Source of the DNA: Caulobacter vibrioides OR37
Lineage (GTDB): Bacteria; Pseudomonadota; Alphaproteobacteria; Caulobacterales; Caulobacteraceae
Assembly (NCBI RefSeq): GCF_000372645.1
Contig: NZ_APMP01000014.1
Span: 1-64,000 of the forward strand
Reading direction: 5' to 3'
Length of the DNA: 64,000 nt
Shown here: piece after piece, positions 42,066 to 51,495 of the stretch
Position numbering within the stretch: position 1 is the stretch's first letter
Layout: each line of letters starts with the position of its first letter
Made by a program: the position numbers and the translations under genes
Notes under the pieces: generated by a model
Database searches by the model: none
What the model was told of the DNA's origin: nothing
Seen by the model: the letters and a program-made list of their open reading frames with translations, nothing else

Positions 42066-44347
42066 TAGCGCCGCTTACCGCGCCGCACGCCCTTGGGCAA
42101 ACCCCCGCGCGGCTTGACCGCCGCCTGGCGGCGCGCGCCGAGCCGGGGGCGCGGCATCTTCGGGTCGGGCGGCAGCGGGTCGCTGAGCATCTCGAACAGC
42201 AGGCCGCCGGTGACGGGCGTCGCCTCGACCAGCTTGACCTCGACGCCCAGGCCCAGCGGCCAGCGCTTGCCGGTCCGCTCGCCGACCAGGGCGTGCATCT
42301 TGTCGTCGTGGACGAAGAACTCCGCGCCCAGCGACGAGACCGGCACGAGGCCGTCGGCGCCGGTGTCGGTCAGCTTGATGAACAGGCCAAAACGGGTGAC
42401 GCCGGTGATCCGGCCTTCGAAGGTCGCGCCGACGCGATCGGCCAGGAAGGCGGCGATGTAGCGGTCGGTGGCGTCGCGCTCGGCGGCCATGGCCCGGCGC
42501 TCGGCGTGGGTGATGACCTCGGCCGTATCCTTGATCTGGGCGATGTCCTGATCGGTGAGGCCGTCGTCGCCCAGGCCCAGCGCCCGGATCAGGCCCCGGT
42601 GCACGATCAGGTCGGCGTAGCGGCGGATCGGACTGGTGAAGTGGGCGTACTTGGCCAGGTTCAGGCCGAAGTGGCCGATGTTCTCGCTGCTGTAGTGGGC
42701 CTGCATCTGGGTGCGCAGGACCACCTCGTTGATGATCGCCGCGTTCGGGCTCTCGCGCGTCTCGTCCAGCAGCTTGTTGAAGCGGTCGGTGCGCGGCGCC
42801 TCGCCCTTGTTCCAGCGGATCTCCAGGGTCTGCAGGAAGTCGGCGAGGTTCTGCACCTTCTCCAGACTCGGCGTGTCGTGCACCCGGTAGATCAAGGGCG
42901 AGCGCTTGGCCTCCAGGCTCTCGGCGGCGCAGACATTGGCCTGCACCATCATCTCCTCGATCAGCTTGTGGGCTTCGAGGGACGCGCGTTTTGTGATCGA
43001 GGCGATCTCGCCGTCGCGGATGATGATCCGACGCTCGTCGCTCTCGATGGCCAGGGGCGAGCGCGCGTCGCGGCCGATCTTCATCGTCTGATAGGCGTCC
43101 CACAGAGGTTTTAGGATCGGCTCCAGCAGCGGACCGGTCTTGTCGTCTGGTTGACCGTCGATGGCGGCCTGGGCCTGCTCGTAGGACAGCTTGGCGGCCG
43201 AGCGCATCAGGCCGCGCGTGAACTTGTGACCCTTCTTGCGGCCCGACTTGTCGAAGACCATCCGCACGGCCAGCGTCGCGCGGTTCTCGCCCTCGCGCAG
43301 AGAGCAGAGACCGTTCGACAGCGTCTCGGGCAGCATCGGCTCGACGCGGTCGGGGAAGTAGACGCTGTTGCCCTTCTCGCGGGCGTCGCGGTCGAGGGCC
43401 GAGCCCGGGCGCACATAGGCGGCGACATCGGCGATGGCCACCCAGACCACGAAGCCGCCCTTATTGGTCTCGTCGTCGTCGGGATGGGCGTAGACCGCGT
43501 CGTCGTGGTCGCGGGCGTCCACCGGGTCGATGGTCACGAAGGGCAGGGCGCGCAGGTCCTCGCGGCCCGAGAGCGTCGGCTCGACGGCGGCTTTCGCCTC
43601 CTGTTCGGCGGCGTCGGAGAAGCCGGTCGGGATGCCGTGGCTGTGGATGGCGATCAGCGAGGCGGCGCGGGGATCGTTCTCGGTCCCGATCACCTCCAGC
43701 ACCTTGCCGGGCTTGGGGCCGTAGCGCCCGCCGTGGGCGCCGACCTGGGCGAGGACGAGGTCGCCGTCCTTGAGGTCGTGGGCGACGCTGGGATCGAGGA
43801 CCAGATTGTCCTTCGACTTGCGGTCCACCGGCTCGACCCGAATTTCGCGGCGGTGCTTGCGGATGACGCCCAGGATCTTGTGGGCGCTCTGGCCCAGCTT
43901 CTTGATCAGCTTGGCCTCGAACTCGCCGGTTTCCAGCCGCTCGAAGCGGACCAGCAGACGATCGCCCAGGCCCGGCGCGCCCGCGGCGGCCTCGCCCTTG
44001 CCGGGCGCGAGGCGGACGTTCGGCACGTCGTCGTCCGACTTGGTCAGCTTCACATAGAGCTCGCCGTCGCCGTCGCGCTCGACCACGTCGGCCACCCCCA
44101 CGGGCGGCAGGGAACCGGCCTCGGCGAAGCCCTTGCGGCCGCGCTTGGCCAGCGCCCCTTGGGCTTCGAGCTCGCGGATCATCTCGCGCAAAGCCCGGCG
44201 ATCGGCCCCCTTCAGCCCGAAGTGCCGAGCGATGTCGGCCTTACCGGTTTCGCCGGCGTCGCGCAGGAACGCTAGCAGCGTCTCACGATCGGGCAGGCCG
44301 GCGGGAGGGCGCGGCTTGACGGTCTTGGTCGGGCGAAGTTTGGCCAT
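42065..44347 (-). CDS. rnr: Ribonuclease R
   Basis: A 760-residue 3'-5' exoribonuclease. It has an N-terminal winged-helix part (DIARHFGLKGADRRALREMI), cold-shock-like domains, and the RNB catalytic domain with metal-binding aspartates in VTIDPVDARDHDDAVYAH. An S1 domain follows (TFEGRITGVTRFGLFIKLTD), then a basic tail ending RRGKRR. It degrades structured RNA and takes part in rRNA and tmRNA processing. It lies downstream of topA, an arrangement common in Alphaproteobacteria. Confidence 0.95.
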   Translation of the reverse strand: MAKLRPTKTVKPRPPAGLPDRETLLAFLRDAGETGKADIARHFGLKGADRRALREMIRELEAQGALAKRGRKGFAEAGSLPPVGVADVVERDGDGELYVKLTKSDDDVPNVRLAPGKGEAAAGAPGLGDRLLVRFERLETGEFEAKLIKKLGQSAHKILGVIRKHRREIRVEPVDRKSKDNLVLDPSVAHDLKDGDLVLAQVGAHGGRYGPKPGKVLEVIGTENDPRAASLIAIHSHGIPTGFSDAAEQEAKAAVEPTLSGREDLRALPFVTIDPVDARDHDDAVYAHPDDDETNKGGFVVWVAIADVAAYVRPGSALDRDAREKGNSVYFPDRVEPMLPETLSNGLCSLREGENRATLAVRMVFDKSGRKKGHKFTRGLMRSAAKLSYEQAQAAIDGQPDDKTGPLLEPILKPLWDAYQTMKIGRDARSPLAIESDERRIIIRDGEIASITKRASLEAHKLIEEMMVQANVCAAESLEAKRSPLIYRVHDTPSLEKVQNLADFLQTLEIRWNKGEAPRTDRFNKLLDETRESPNAAIINEVVLRTQMQAHYSSENIGHFGLNLAKYAHFTSPIRRYADLIVHRGLIRALGLGDDGLTDQDIAQIKDTAEVITHAERRAMAAERDATDRYIAAFLADRVGATFEGRITGVTRFGLFIKLTDTGADGLVPVSSLGAEFFVHDDKMHALVGERTGKRWPLGLGVEVKLVEATPVTGGLLFEMLSDPLPPDPKMPRPRLGARRQAAVKPRGGLPKGVRRGKRR

Positions 44348-44408
44348 GTCCTGCCTTAACGCGTTCGGCGGACTTAGGGAAACGCGGGGTTGGGGAAGTC
44401 CGCCATAG

Positions 44409-44440
44409 CCGACCTCCCCGGCATTCGCCGGGGAAATCGG
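44409..44440. repeat. Short palindromic repeat unit (REP-like)
   Basis: CCGACCTCCCCGGC (44409-44422) faces GCCGGGGAAATCGG (44427-44440) around ATTC. The arms are the same unit as the ends of the element at 22844-22974. It lies between the Pro-rich protein gene and rnr and may protect or end transcripts. Confidence 0.6.
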
Positions 44441-44451
44441 ATAAAAGGAGC

Positions 44452-44826
44452 CTAGTACAGATCCTCGATCGACTTCGGCGGCGGCGGATCAGCGGGTTTG
44501 GACGCGGCGGCGGCCGGGGCCGCCGGCGTGGCCGTGGTCGCGGGCGCCGTCTCCACGGCTGGAGCGGGAACCTCCTGCTCGGGGGTCTCGACCTCGACAG
44601 CCTTGGGCTTGGGCTTCTCGACCGGGGGCGGTTCGTAGGCGAGGGCCGGGGTGGCGTCCTTGACGGGCGCGCCCGACACCTCGGCCGCCGGAGTCTTGGA
44701 GGTCTCGGCGCCGCCTCGATCGACCTTCATGGCATTGACCAAGCCCATGGCGAAGCCGCCGACGCAGCAGGCCAGCAGCGCCGCGACGACGACGTTCAGG
44801 GGCAGGGGCCGTTCCAGCGTGGTCAT
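44452..44826 (-). CDS. Small membrane-anchored proline/alanine-rich protein
   Basis: A 124-residue protein with one N-terminal hydrophobic segment (about 9-32, LNVVVAALLACCVGGFAMGL). A long low-complexity tail rich in Pro, Ala, Glu and Lys follows, ending KSIEDLY. It is predicted to be anchored in the inner membrane with a periplasmic tail. It lies between topA and rnr on the same strand. No family recognised; low-complexity composition makes homology unreliable. Confidence 0.7.
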   Translation of the reverse strand: MTTLERPLPLNVVVAALLACCVGGFAMGLVNAMKVDRGGAETSKTPAAEVSGAPVKDATPALAYEPPPVEKPKPKAVEVETPEQEVPAPAVETAPATTATPAAPAAAASKPADPPPPKSIEDLY

Positions 44827-44864
44827 GGTCGAAGTCTACTCCTCCGCGCGCCGGCTGGATAGGC

Positions 44865-47558
44865 TCAGGCCTCGTCGTCCCAGGGCGCCGCGCCATCGTC
44901 CGAGGTCTCCGCGACCTTCGATTTCGCCGGGACCTTCTTGGTCGCGGGCTTCTTGGCGGCCGGCTTCTTCGCGGCCGTCTTCTTGGCCGGCGCGTCGCCT
45001 TCGGCCTTGGCCTTCGTCTTGGAGACCGCGGCCTTCTTCGCCGGCTTCTTGCCGCCGCCCTTGGCCGCCCGTTCGGCGATCAGGGCCACGGCTTCCTCCA
45101 GCGTCAGCGCCGCCGGATCCTTGCCCTTCGGCACGTTGGCGTTGGTGTCGCCGTGCTTGATGTAGGGACCAAAGCGGCCAGACAGCACGCGGACGGGCTT
45201 GCCGTCCTCGGGGTGATTGCCCAGCTCGGCCAAGGCCGCCGCCGCGCCGCGTTGCGGACGCCCGCCGCCGGCGCGCTTGTCGGCCAGGATGGCGACGGCG
45301 CGGTTCAGGCCCACGTCGAACACCTCGTCGGCGTTCTCCAGATTGGCGTAGGTGCCGTCATGCAGCACGAACGGCCCGAAGCGACCCAGGCCCGCCGTGA
45401 TCGGCTTGCCGTCGTCGGGGTGCTTGCCCACCTCACGCGGCAGGGACAGCAGGCGCAGGCCCTTTTCCAGGTCCATGGCCGAGGCGATCCAGCCCTTGGG
45501 CAGGGACGAGCGCTTGGGCTTGTCGCCGCTGTCAGCGCCGGCCAATTCCTCGACATAGGGCCCAAAGCGGCCATTCTTCAGCCAGACGGCCCGGCCGGTC
45601 TCGGGATTGACGCCCAGTTCCTTGTCGGCGCTCTCGGCCTCGCCGTCGCCTTCGGAGACGCCCAGCTGGCGCGTGTAGCGGCACTCCGGATAGTTCGAGC
45701 AGCCGATGAAGGCCCCGAACTTGCCGGTCTTCAAAGAGAGCTGCCCCGTGCCGCAGGTCGGGCACAGGCGCGGGTTGGAGCCGTCGCCCTTGTCGGGGAA
45801 GATGTGCGGACCCAGGGCCTCGTTCAGGGCGTCGAGGACATTGGTGGTGCGCAGCTCGGCGATCTCGCCGACGGCGGCGTGGAAGTCCTTCCAGAAGTCG
45901 CGAAGGAATTGCTTCCAGTCCAGCTTGCCGTCGGAGACGAGGTCGAGCTGCTCTTCCAGGGCGGCCGTGAAGTCGTACTCGACATAGCGCTTGAAGAACT
46001 GCTCCAGGAACGCCGTGACCAGGCGGCCCTTGTCCTCGGGGACGAAGCGCTGCTTCTCCATGCGGACATATTCGCGGTCGCGCAGCACGCCCAGAACCGA
46101 GGCATAGGTCGACGGACGGCCGATGCCCAGTTCTTCCATCTTCTTGACGAGGCTGGCTTCCGAATAGCGCGGCGGCGGTTCGGTGAAGTGCTGGTCGGCG
46201 CGGGTGTCGATAACCTTGGCCGCCGCGCCCTCGGTGATGGCGGGCAGGCGGGCGCTATCCTCGTCGCCCTCGTCGTCGCGGCCTTCCTCGTAGACCGCCA
46301 GATAGCCGGGGAACTGCACCACCTGACCGGTGGCGCGCAGGCCCGTCTTGCCGTCGGCGCTTTCCAGGTCGACCGTGGTGCGCTCGATGCGGGCGCTTTC
46401 CATCTGCGAGGCGATGGTGCGCTTCCAGATCAGTTCGTAGAGGCGACCCAGCTCCGGCTCCAGGCGCAGCGAGCCGGGGTTGCGGCCCATGGCGGTCGGA
46501 CGGATGGCTTCGTGGGCCTCCTGGGCGTTCTTGGCCTTGGACTTGTACAGCCGCGGGGCGTCCGGGACATACTCCTTGCCATAGACATTGCCGATCACGG
46601 CGCGCGCCTCGGCGATGGCTTCCGGCGCCATCGAGACGCCGTCGGTCCGCATGTATGTGATCAGGCCGACGGTCTCGCCGCCGATGTCGACGCCTTCGTA
46701 CAGCTTCTGCGCCGCTTGCATGGTGCGCTGGGCGCTGAAGCCCAGCTTGCGGGCGGCTTCCTGCTGCAAGGTCGAGGTGGTGAAGGGCGGGGCGGGCGAG
46801 CGCTTGCCGGGCTTCTTCTCGACCGCTTCGACCTTGAACGTGGCGGCCTGCACGGCGGCCTTGGCGGCCAGGGCCGAGGCCTCGTTGCCGAGGTCGAACT
46901 TGGTGAGTTTCTTGCCTTCATGCTTGACCAGGCGCGCCAGGAACGGGTCCGAGCCGGCCGAGACATCGGCCTCGACGGTCCAGTATTCCTGGGTCTTGAA
47001 GCGCTCGATTTCCAGTTCGCGGTCGACGACGAGGCGCAGGGCGACGGATTGCACGCGGCCGGCCGAGCGGCTGCCCGGCAGCTTGCGCCACAGCACCGGC
47101 GAGAGCGTGAAGCCGACCAGATAGTCGAGGGCGCGGCGGGCCAGGTAGGCCTCGACCAGCTCCATGTCGAGGTCGCGCGGGGCCTTCATGGCCTCGGTCA
47201 CGGCGGTCTTGGTGATGGCGTTGAAGGTGACGCGCTGGACGGTCTTGTCCTTCAGCGCCTTCTTCTTGTTCAGGACTTCAAGCACGTGCCAGCTGATCGC
47301 TTCGCCTTCGCGATCCGGGTCGGTGGCCAGAATCAGGCGGTCGGCCTTTTTCATGGCGTCGACGATGTCGCTGACGCGCTTGGAGGCCTTGGCGTCGACT
47401 TCCCAGCTCATGGCGAAGTCGTTGTCGGGCTCCACCGAACCGTCCTTCGACGGTAGATCGCGGATATGGCCGTAGGAAGCGAGAACCGTGTAGTCGGACC
47501 CGAGGTACTTGTTGATGGTCTTGGCCTTGGCCGGGCTCTCGACGACGACGACGTTCAT
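44865..47558 (-). CDS. topA: DNA topoisomerase I
   Basis: An 897-residue type IA topoisomerase that relaxes negative supercoils. The Toprim domain begins MNVVVVESPAKAKTINKYLG, with ATDPDREGEAISWH. The active-site tyrosine is in GLITYMRTDGVSM. Zinc-ribbon repeats follow (CPTCGTGQLSLKTGKFGAFI and several FGPYI/FGPFV units), and a lysine/alanine-rich tail (about 825-885) made of KKPA-type repeats probably binds DNA or slows the enzyme. It is flanked by dprA and rnr. Confidence 0.96.
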   Translation of the reverse strand: MNVVVVESPAKAKTINKYLGSDYTVLASYGHIRDLPSKDGSVEPDNDFAMSWEVDAKASKRVSDIVDAMKKADRLILATDPDREGEAISWHVLEVLNKKKALKDKTVQRVTFNAITKTAVTEAMKAPRDLDMELVEAYLARRALDYLVGFTLSPVLWRKLPGSRSAGRVQSVALRLVVDRELEIERFKTQEYWTVEADVSAGSDPFLARLVKHEGKKLTKFDLGNEASALAAKAAVQAATFKVEAVEKKPGKRSPAPPFTTSTLQQEAARKLGFSAQRTMQAAQKLYEGVDIGGETVGLITYMRTDGVSMAPEAIAEARAVIGNVYGKEYVPDAPRLYKSKAKNAQEAHEAIRPTAMGRNPGSLRLEPELGRLYELIWKRTIASQMESARIERTTVDLESADGKTGLRATGQVVQFPGYLAVYEEGRDDEGDEDSARLPAITEGAAAKVIDTRADQHFTEPPPRYSEASLVKKMEELGIGRPSTYASVLGVLRDREYVRMEKQRFVPEDKGRLVTAFLEQFFKRYVEYDFTAALEEQLDLVSDGKLDWKQFLRDFWKDFHAAVGEIAELRTTNVLDALNEALGPHIFPDKGDGSNPRLCPTCGTGQLSLKTGKFGAFIGCSNYPECRYTRQLGVSEGDGEAESADKELGVNPETGRAVWLKNGRFGPYVEELAGADSGDKPKRSSLPKGWIASAMDLEKGLRLLSLPREVGKHPDDGKPITAGLGRFGPFVLHDGTYANLENADEVFDVGLNRAVAILADKRAGGGRPQRGAAAALAELGNHPEDGKPVRVLSGRFGPYIKHGDTNANVPKGKDPAALTLEEAVALIAERAAKGGGKKPAKKAAVSKTKAKAEGDAPAKKTAAKKPAAKKPATKKVPAKSKVAETSDDGAAPWDDEA

Positions 47559-47693
47559 TCTGACTCTTGTTCAGGAAAAGCGGATCGCCCTGGAGGCGAG
47601 CGCCGGAAAGTGGGGGCTTCACCGGGGGTCTGTCAACGTGACGCCCCAATAAACAGCCGAGCCTGGACGTCTGGTAGGCGGTTGTTAAGACCG

Positions 47694-47719
47694 TTGCGCG
47701 ACAGTGGTGTGGCTAGTTT
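47694..47719 (+). promoter_or_regulatory. Candidate housekeeping promoter for the 56-residue gene
   Basis: TTGCGC (47694-47699), 12 bases, then GCTAGTTT (47712-47719) fits the Caulobacter sigma-73 pattern (TTGACg, 10-14 bases, GCTAnAwC) reasonably well. It would start a very short leader before ATG 47738. Confidence 0.45.
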
Positions 47720-47737
47720 TGCGACCGCATCGAGCCA

Positions 47738-47908
47738 ATGGACCTGACCGTCAACCGGATCGCCACCGAGGCCTATGTCTCGCCGATCCAACCGATCAAG
47801 CCCGTGACGTCCAACGCCGAACGCGCGGAGATCGCCGATCGGCTGAAGCAGGCCGTGCGCGCCGCGCCGGCGGCGGGGACGGGGTTGAAGCTAGACATCA
47901 CCGTCTAG
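47738..47908 (+). CDS. Small conserved-looking hypothetical protein (56 residues)
   Basis: A 56-codon frame beginning MDLTVNRIATEAYVSPIQPI, with a predicted amphipathic helix (ERAEIADRLKQAVRAA) and ending LKLDITV. Third codon positions are GC-rich, as in real genes here, and a plausible promoter lies just upstream. No ribosome site is obvious, so a near-leaderless message is possible. No family recognised; its C-terminal heptad-like helix might mediate pairing. Confidence 0.5.
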   Translation: MDLTVNRIATEAYVSPIQPIKPVTSNAERAEIADRLKQAVRAAPAAGTGLKLDITV

Positions 47909-48030
47909 CGCGCATTCTAGGACCAGGACCGGTCCTTCTTCCCTAGCTGAACCATTCGCCCATTTCCTGACGCGGAGCCGTGGTCCACAGACGTTCGGGC
48001 CGGCGCATCGGTCCGTGGCGTGGCGAGCAG

Positions 48031-48819
48031 ATGGCGCGGTGGAGACGACGGGGCGGAAGAGGCGCGGCCTTGATCGTGAGCCTCGCCGCGCATGTCGCGG
48101 CCGTCGCGGTGCTTTTCGCCGCCCATGTGACGCCGACCCCGCCCGAACCCCGGTCGGTTCAGGTGTCGCTGGTCGATCCCCCGCCGCCGCCTCCACCCCC
48201 GCCGCCGCCTCCCGCGCCGCACGAAGCGCCCAAGTCGCCGGCGAAGGCGCCCAAGAAGAAGCCTTCGCCGGAAAAGCCGAAGGACACAGCCAGGGCCGCC
48301 CCTCGGTCCCCGCTCCGCAAGACCAAGGCTCCCATCCCCAAGGACGTCACACCGCTGCCGGCCAGCGCCAAGCCGGCCCCGGCGCGGGTTATGGGCCTCG
48401 GAGACTCCGAGCTGCAGGGCGCCGCCACCGCCGGCTCGGGCGCGGGCGGCGGAGGCGGCGGGGCGGGTTGCGACATGGTTCGGCTGCTGCAGGACGGCCT
48501 GCGCAAGAATCCCCGCGCCCGCGCCGCTCTGATGCGGGCCCATGCCGAGACCGTCGGCTTGGGCCGCACGCCATTGCTGTGGAGCGGCGACTGGGTGCGC
48601 ACCGACGGCGAGGAAGGCGACGGCCTTTCGGGTCTGCGCGAGATGATCATGATGGAGGTCGCCTTCGCCCCGGCGGCCTGCAAGGCCGAACCGATGCGCG
48701 GCCTGGTGCTGATCTCGCTCAACGACGGCCCCGGCGGCGCGAGGTTCGCCCTGGGCGGCGGCCGCTGGCGATGGTCCGACCTGCTGTTCGCCAAGGGCGC
48801 GCGGCGGGCTGGAGGTTAA
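48031..48819 (+). CDS. TonB-like proline-rich membrane protein of unknown function
   Basis: A 262-residue protein with a basic N terminus, one membrane segment (about 11-31, GAALIVSLAAHVAAVAVLFAA), a run of prolines, and a Lys/Pro-rich spacer (about 60-115). This is the N-terminal plan of TonB/TolA proteins. The C-terminal globular part (about 140-262) contains CDMVRLLQDGLRKNPRARAA and WSGDWVRTD, unlike TonB. It is probably periplasmic. A GTG start at 47980 would add 17 residues. It lies on the strand opposite to its dprA and topA neighbours. Confidence 0.7.
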   Translation: MARWRRRGGRGAALIVSLAAHVAAVAVLFAAHVTPTPPEPRSVQVSLVDPPPPPPPPPPPPAPHEAPKSPAKAPKKKPSPEKPKDTARAAPRSPLRKTKAPIPKDVTPLPASAKPAPARVMGLGDSELQGAATAGSGAGGGGGGAGCDMVRLLQDGLRKNPRARAALMRAHAETVGLGRTPLLWSGDWVRTDGEEGDGLSGLREMIMMEVAFAPAACKAEPMRGLVLISLNDGPGGARFALGGGRWRWSDLLFAKGARRAGG

Positions 48820-49913
48820 ACGCCCGCCACCAATCCGCCGTCCAGCAACTCGGCCCGACCCGCTAGGCTAAGCTCGACCAGGGCCGCCATCACCGCCGAG
48901 GCCGGGGCGGCGGCGGCGCGGACCAGATCGTCGCGAGAGATAGGCGTCGGCGAGAGCAGGGCGGCGACCCTTTCACGCAGGGCGTCGTGGTCGATATCCG
49001 CGTCCGGCTGGGGGTCGTATCCGTGATCGCGCTCGCGCATGTGAGTGTGGCCGGACAGCGACCGCAGGACGTCCTCGGCGCCCTCGCACAGAATCGCGCC
49101 TTGGCGGATCAGGTCGTTCGTGCCCTTCGAGCGCGGATCCAGCGGCGAGCCGGGCACGGCGAAGACGTCGCGTCCCTGCTCGGCGGCCAGGCGGGCGGTG
49201 ATCAGCGAACCCGACTTCAGCTCGGCCTCGACCACCACGACACCCAGTGACAGGCCGGAGATGATGCGATTGCGGCGCGGGAAGTCCTTGGCCTGCGCGC
49301 GGCGATCGGGCGCGCTTTCGGAGACGATGCAGCCCTCGGCGGCGAGACGGGCGTGCAGCTTGTCGTGTTCGGGCGGATAGACGTCGCCGACGCCCCCGCC
49401 CAGCACGGCCACGGCGCCGGTCTTGAGCGAGCCCTCGTGGGCGGCGCCATCGATGCCGCGCGCCATGCCCGACACGACGACATGGCCGGCGGTTCCAAGA
49501 TCGGTGGCCAGTTGCCTCGCGAAGCGCTGCCCGGCCGCCGAGGCGATGCGGGCGCCGACGATGGCGATGCTAGGTTCCGACAGCAGTTCGGCGCGGCCCA
49601 GGGCCCATAGGACCGGCGGCGGCGGGTCCAGGGCGGCCAGCCGGGGCGGAAAATCGGGTTCGCCGCCACAGAGCAGACGCGCGCCCAGCTTCGCGCCGGC
49701 CTCGAGTTCGCGCTCGATCGCGTCGCGGGGCGGGAGGGACAACGGTACGGCGCGGCCGCCGCGTCGGGAGAGATCGGGCAGAGCCGACAGCGCCCGCTCG
49801 GGCGTGCCGTACCGCGTGATCAGGTGCTCGAAGGCGACGGGGCCGACGGTCTCGGTACGCGCCAGCCGCAGCCAGGCGAAGCGCTGGATGTCCGAGAGCC
49901 GGCCTGGAATCAC
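48816..49913 (-). CDS. dprA: DNA processing protein DprA
   Basis: A 365-residue protein that loads RecA on incoming single-stranded DNA during transformation. The Rossmann-like core has [38 protein letters not shown] and [22 protein letters not shown]-terminal winged-helix (DML1-like) domain covers about 310-360. The start is GTG 49913, overlapping the plsY stop (GTGA); the open frame upstream to 50156 lies inside plsY. It converges with the TonB-like gene with a 4-base overlap of ends. Confidence 0.94.
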   Translation of the reverse strand: MIPGRLSDIQRFAWLRLARTETVGPVAFEHLITRYGTPERALSALPDLSRRGGRAVPLSLPPRDAIERELEAGAKLGARLLCGGEPDFPPRLAALDPPPPVLWALGRAELLSEPSIAIVGARIASAAGQRFARQLATDLGTAGHVVVSGMARGIDGAAHEGSLKTGAVAVLGGGVGDVYPPEHDKLHARLAAEGCIVSESAPDRRAQAKDFPRRNRIISGLSLGVVVVEAELKSGSLITARLAAEQGRDVFAVPGSPLDPRSKGTNDLIRQGAILCEGAEDVLRSLSGHTHMRERDHGYDPQPDADIDHDALRERVAALLSPTPISRDDLVRAAAAPASAVMAALVELSLAGRAELLDGGLVAGV

Positions 49914-50566
49914 GGCGCGCCGGTGACGGGAGGCGGTTCCTCCGCGCTCTTCTTCTGGCCGATTCTCGGCTCCTGGCCCTTCAGCAGCCGGGCGATATTT
50001 TCCCGGTGACGGATGAAGATCAGGACCGCCATGAACAGGCAAAGGCCCAGCATCGGGTAGGGCTGGTCGAAGGCCAGGGCGAACGGCGCGGCCAGCACGG
50101 CCGCGGTCAGAGCCGCCAGCGAGCTGATGCGGAACAGGAACGCCATGGCCAGCCACGTAACGGCGGCCGCCACGCCCACGGGCCAGCAGGCGCTGAGCAG
50201 CACGCCGTAGAAGGTCGCCACGCCCTTGCCCCCCTTGAATTTAAGCCAGACGGGAAACAGGTGGCCGAGGAACGCCGCGCCGCCGGCCAGGGCGATCACA
50301 GCCGGATCGCCATGGGTCAGGAAGCGGGCCAGCAGCACCGCGACGATCCCCTTGCCGGCGTCGCCCAGCAGGGTGATGGCCGCCAGATCCTTGCGTCCGG
50401 AGCGCAGCACATTGGTCGCGCCGATATTGCCCGAGCCAATCTTGCGAATGTCGCCCGCGCCGCCGAGACGCGTGGCGATCAGCCCGAACGGGATCGACCC
50501 GAGCAGGTAGCCTCCGATCACGGCGATCGCGAGCGTCAGGTAGGTGGCGGAGGCGAGATCTTGCAC
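49910..50566 (-). CDS. plsY: Glycerol-3-phosphate acyltransferase PlsY
   Basis: A 218-residue inner-membrane enzyme with about five hydrophobic segments. It transfers acyl groups from acyl-phosphate to glycerol-3-phosphate, the first step of phospholipid synthesis. The motifs are [54 protein letters not shown] and a final [13 protein letters not shown] choose GTG 50566 because TAAGG lies upstream at suitable distance; a TTG at 50602 would add 12 residues. It is coupled to dprA. Confidence 0.93.
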   Translation of the reverse strand: MQDLASATYLTLAIAVIGGYLLGSIPFGLIATRLGGAGDIRKIGSGNIGATNVLRSGRKDLAAITLLGDAGKGIVAVLLARFLTHGDPAVIALAGGAAFLGHLFPVWLKFKGGKGVATFYGVLLSACWPVGVAAAVTWLAMAFLFRISSLAALTAAVLAAPFALAFDQPYPMLGLCLFMAVLIFIRHRENIARLLKGQEPRIGQKKSAEEPPPVTGAP

Positions 50567-50676
50567 GGAGTCGACCTTAGGGCGAGTTGCGCGCGAGTTC
50601 AACCGCGACGCAAGCGTGAGTTGCGCCTTAGGTTTAGGGCAGACTCACGAAGAGGGCAAAATAGCCGTTGGCGCCG

Positions 50677-51399
50677 CTACAACCCCCGCAGCAGACTCAC
50701 CAGAGCCGCGGCTTGCGGCGTGAACGCGAGCGGCGGAATCAGGACCGTACTGAGCACGATCGCGCCGACGCCCCAGGCATAGGCGGGATGAACGCGCTTG
50801 CGGACGATCAGGTCGGCCACGGGTCCGGCCAGGGCGAACGCCAGGATGACCGCGAACATCACCGCCGGCGCCGCCGCGCCAAACGATCCCATCGGCAAGA
50901 GGCGGCCAAGGCCCGGTCCCAGGATCGAGACGGTGGCGCAGAGCATGAGACGCTTATGCCATTCGGCTTTGCGGCGAAGCGCGATCCCGCCAGCGACCAG
51001 CCCGCCAAACGTCAGGATGCCGAGGACGTTCATGACCAGGAAGATGGTCGACGGGAAGAACGCCGGGACCCTGCGCGCCGGAAAGGCGGAGATCGTCGCG
51101 GCCAGGCCCATGACGACCATCAGACCGGCGAGCGCGGTGCCGGCCAAGCCGACCTGCCTGTGCAGCTTTATCGAGCCGCGCGCCACGAAAGCCGGCTGAG
51201 CCACGAACACCAAGACCCAGCAGGTGAAGACCGCGCCGTGGATGTGGAACAGCAGCGGCAGGCCCGGCGGCGCGAAGTCGTCGGGAACGGTCTGGCCAAA
51301 GCCGCCGATGAACACCGCGGCCATCAGCAGCGACATGATCAGGTAGAAACGCCGGCCGACGTTGGCGGCGGGCCGGCGGCCAGCTTCGATCGCGGTCAT
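50677..51399 (-). CDS. Multi-pass membrane protein of unknown function
   Basis: A 240-residue protein with about seven hydrophobic segments. Conserved-looking polar features in the helices are LLFHIHGAVFTCWVLVFVAQ, GSIKLHRQVGLAGTAL and EWHKRLMLCATVSILGPGLG. Several histidines sit at membrane edges, suggesting a heme- or metal-binding or cytochrome-like role, but this is inference. Similar proteins are annotated as hypothetical. It lies alone on the minus strand between pyrC' and plsY. Confidence 0.75.
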   Translation of the reverse strand: MTAIEAGRRPAANVGRRFYLIMSLLMAAVFIGGFGQTVPDDFAPPGLPLLFHIHGAVFTCWVLVFVAQPAFVARGSIKLHRQVGLAGTALAGLMVVMGLAATISAFPARRVPAFFPSTIFLVMNVLGILTFGGLVAGGIALRRKAEWHKRLMLCATVSILGPGLGRLLPMGSFGAAAPAVMFAVILAFALAGPVADLIVRKRVHPAYAWGVGAIVLSTVLIPPLAFTPQAAALVSLLRGL

Positions 51400-51495
51400 C
51401 TGGGGATCCCGAACTCTCGCCGGCGGACTGTGCGGGAGGATCGGGTCATTTACAATGGGCGAACGATGATCTTTGAGTGGCGCGACCCTGGCGGA

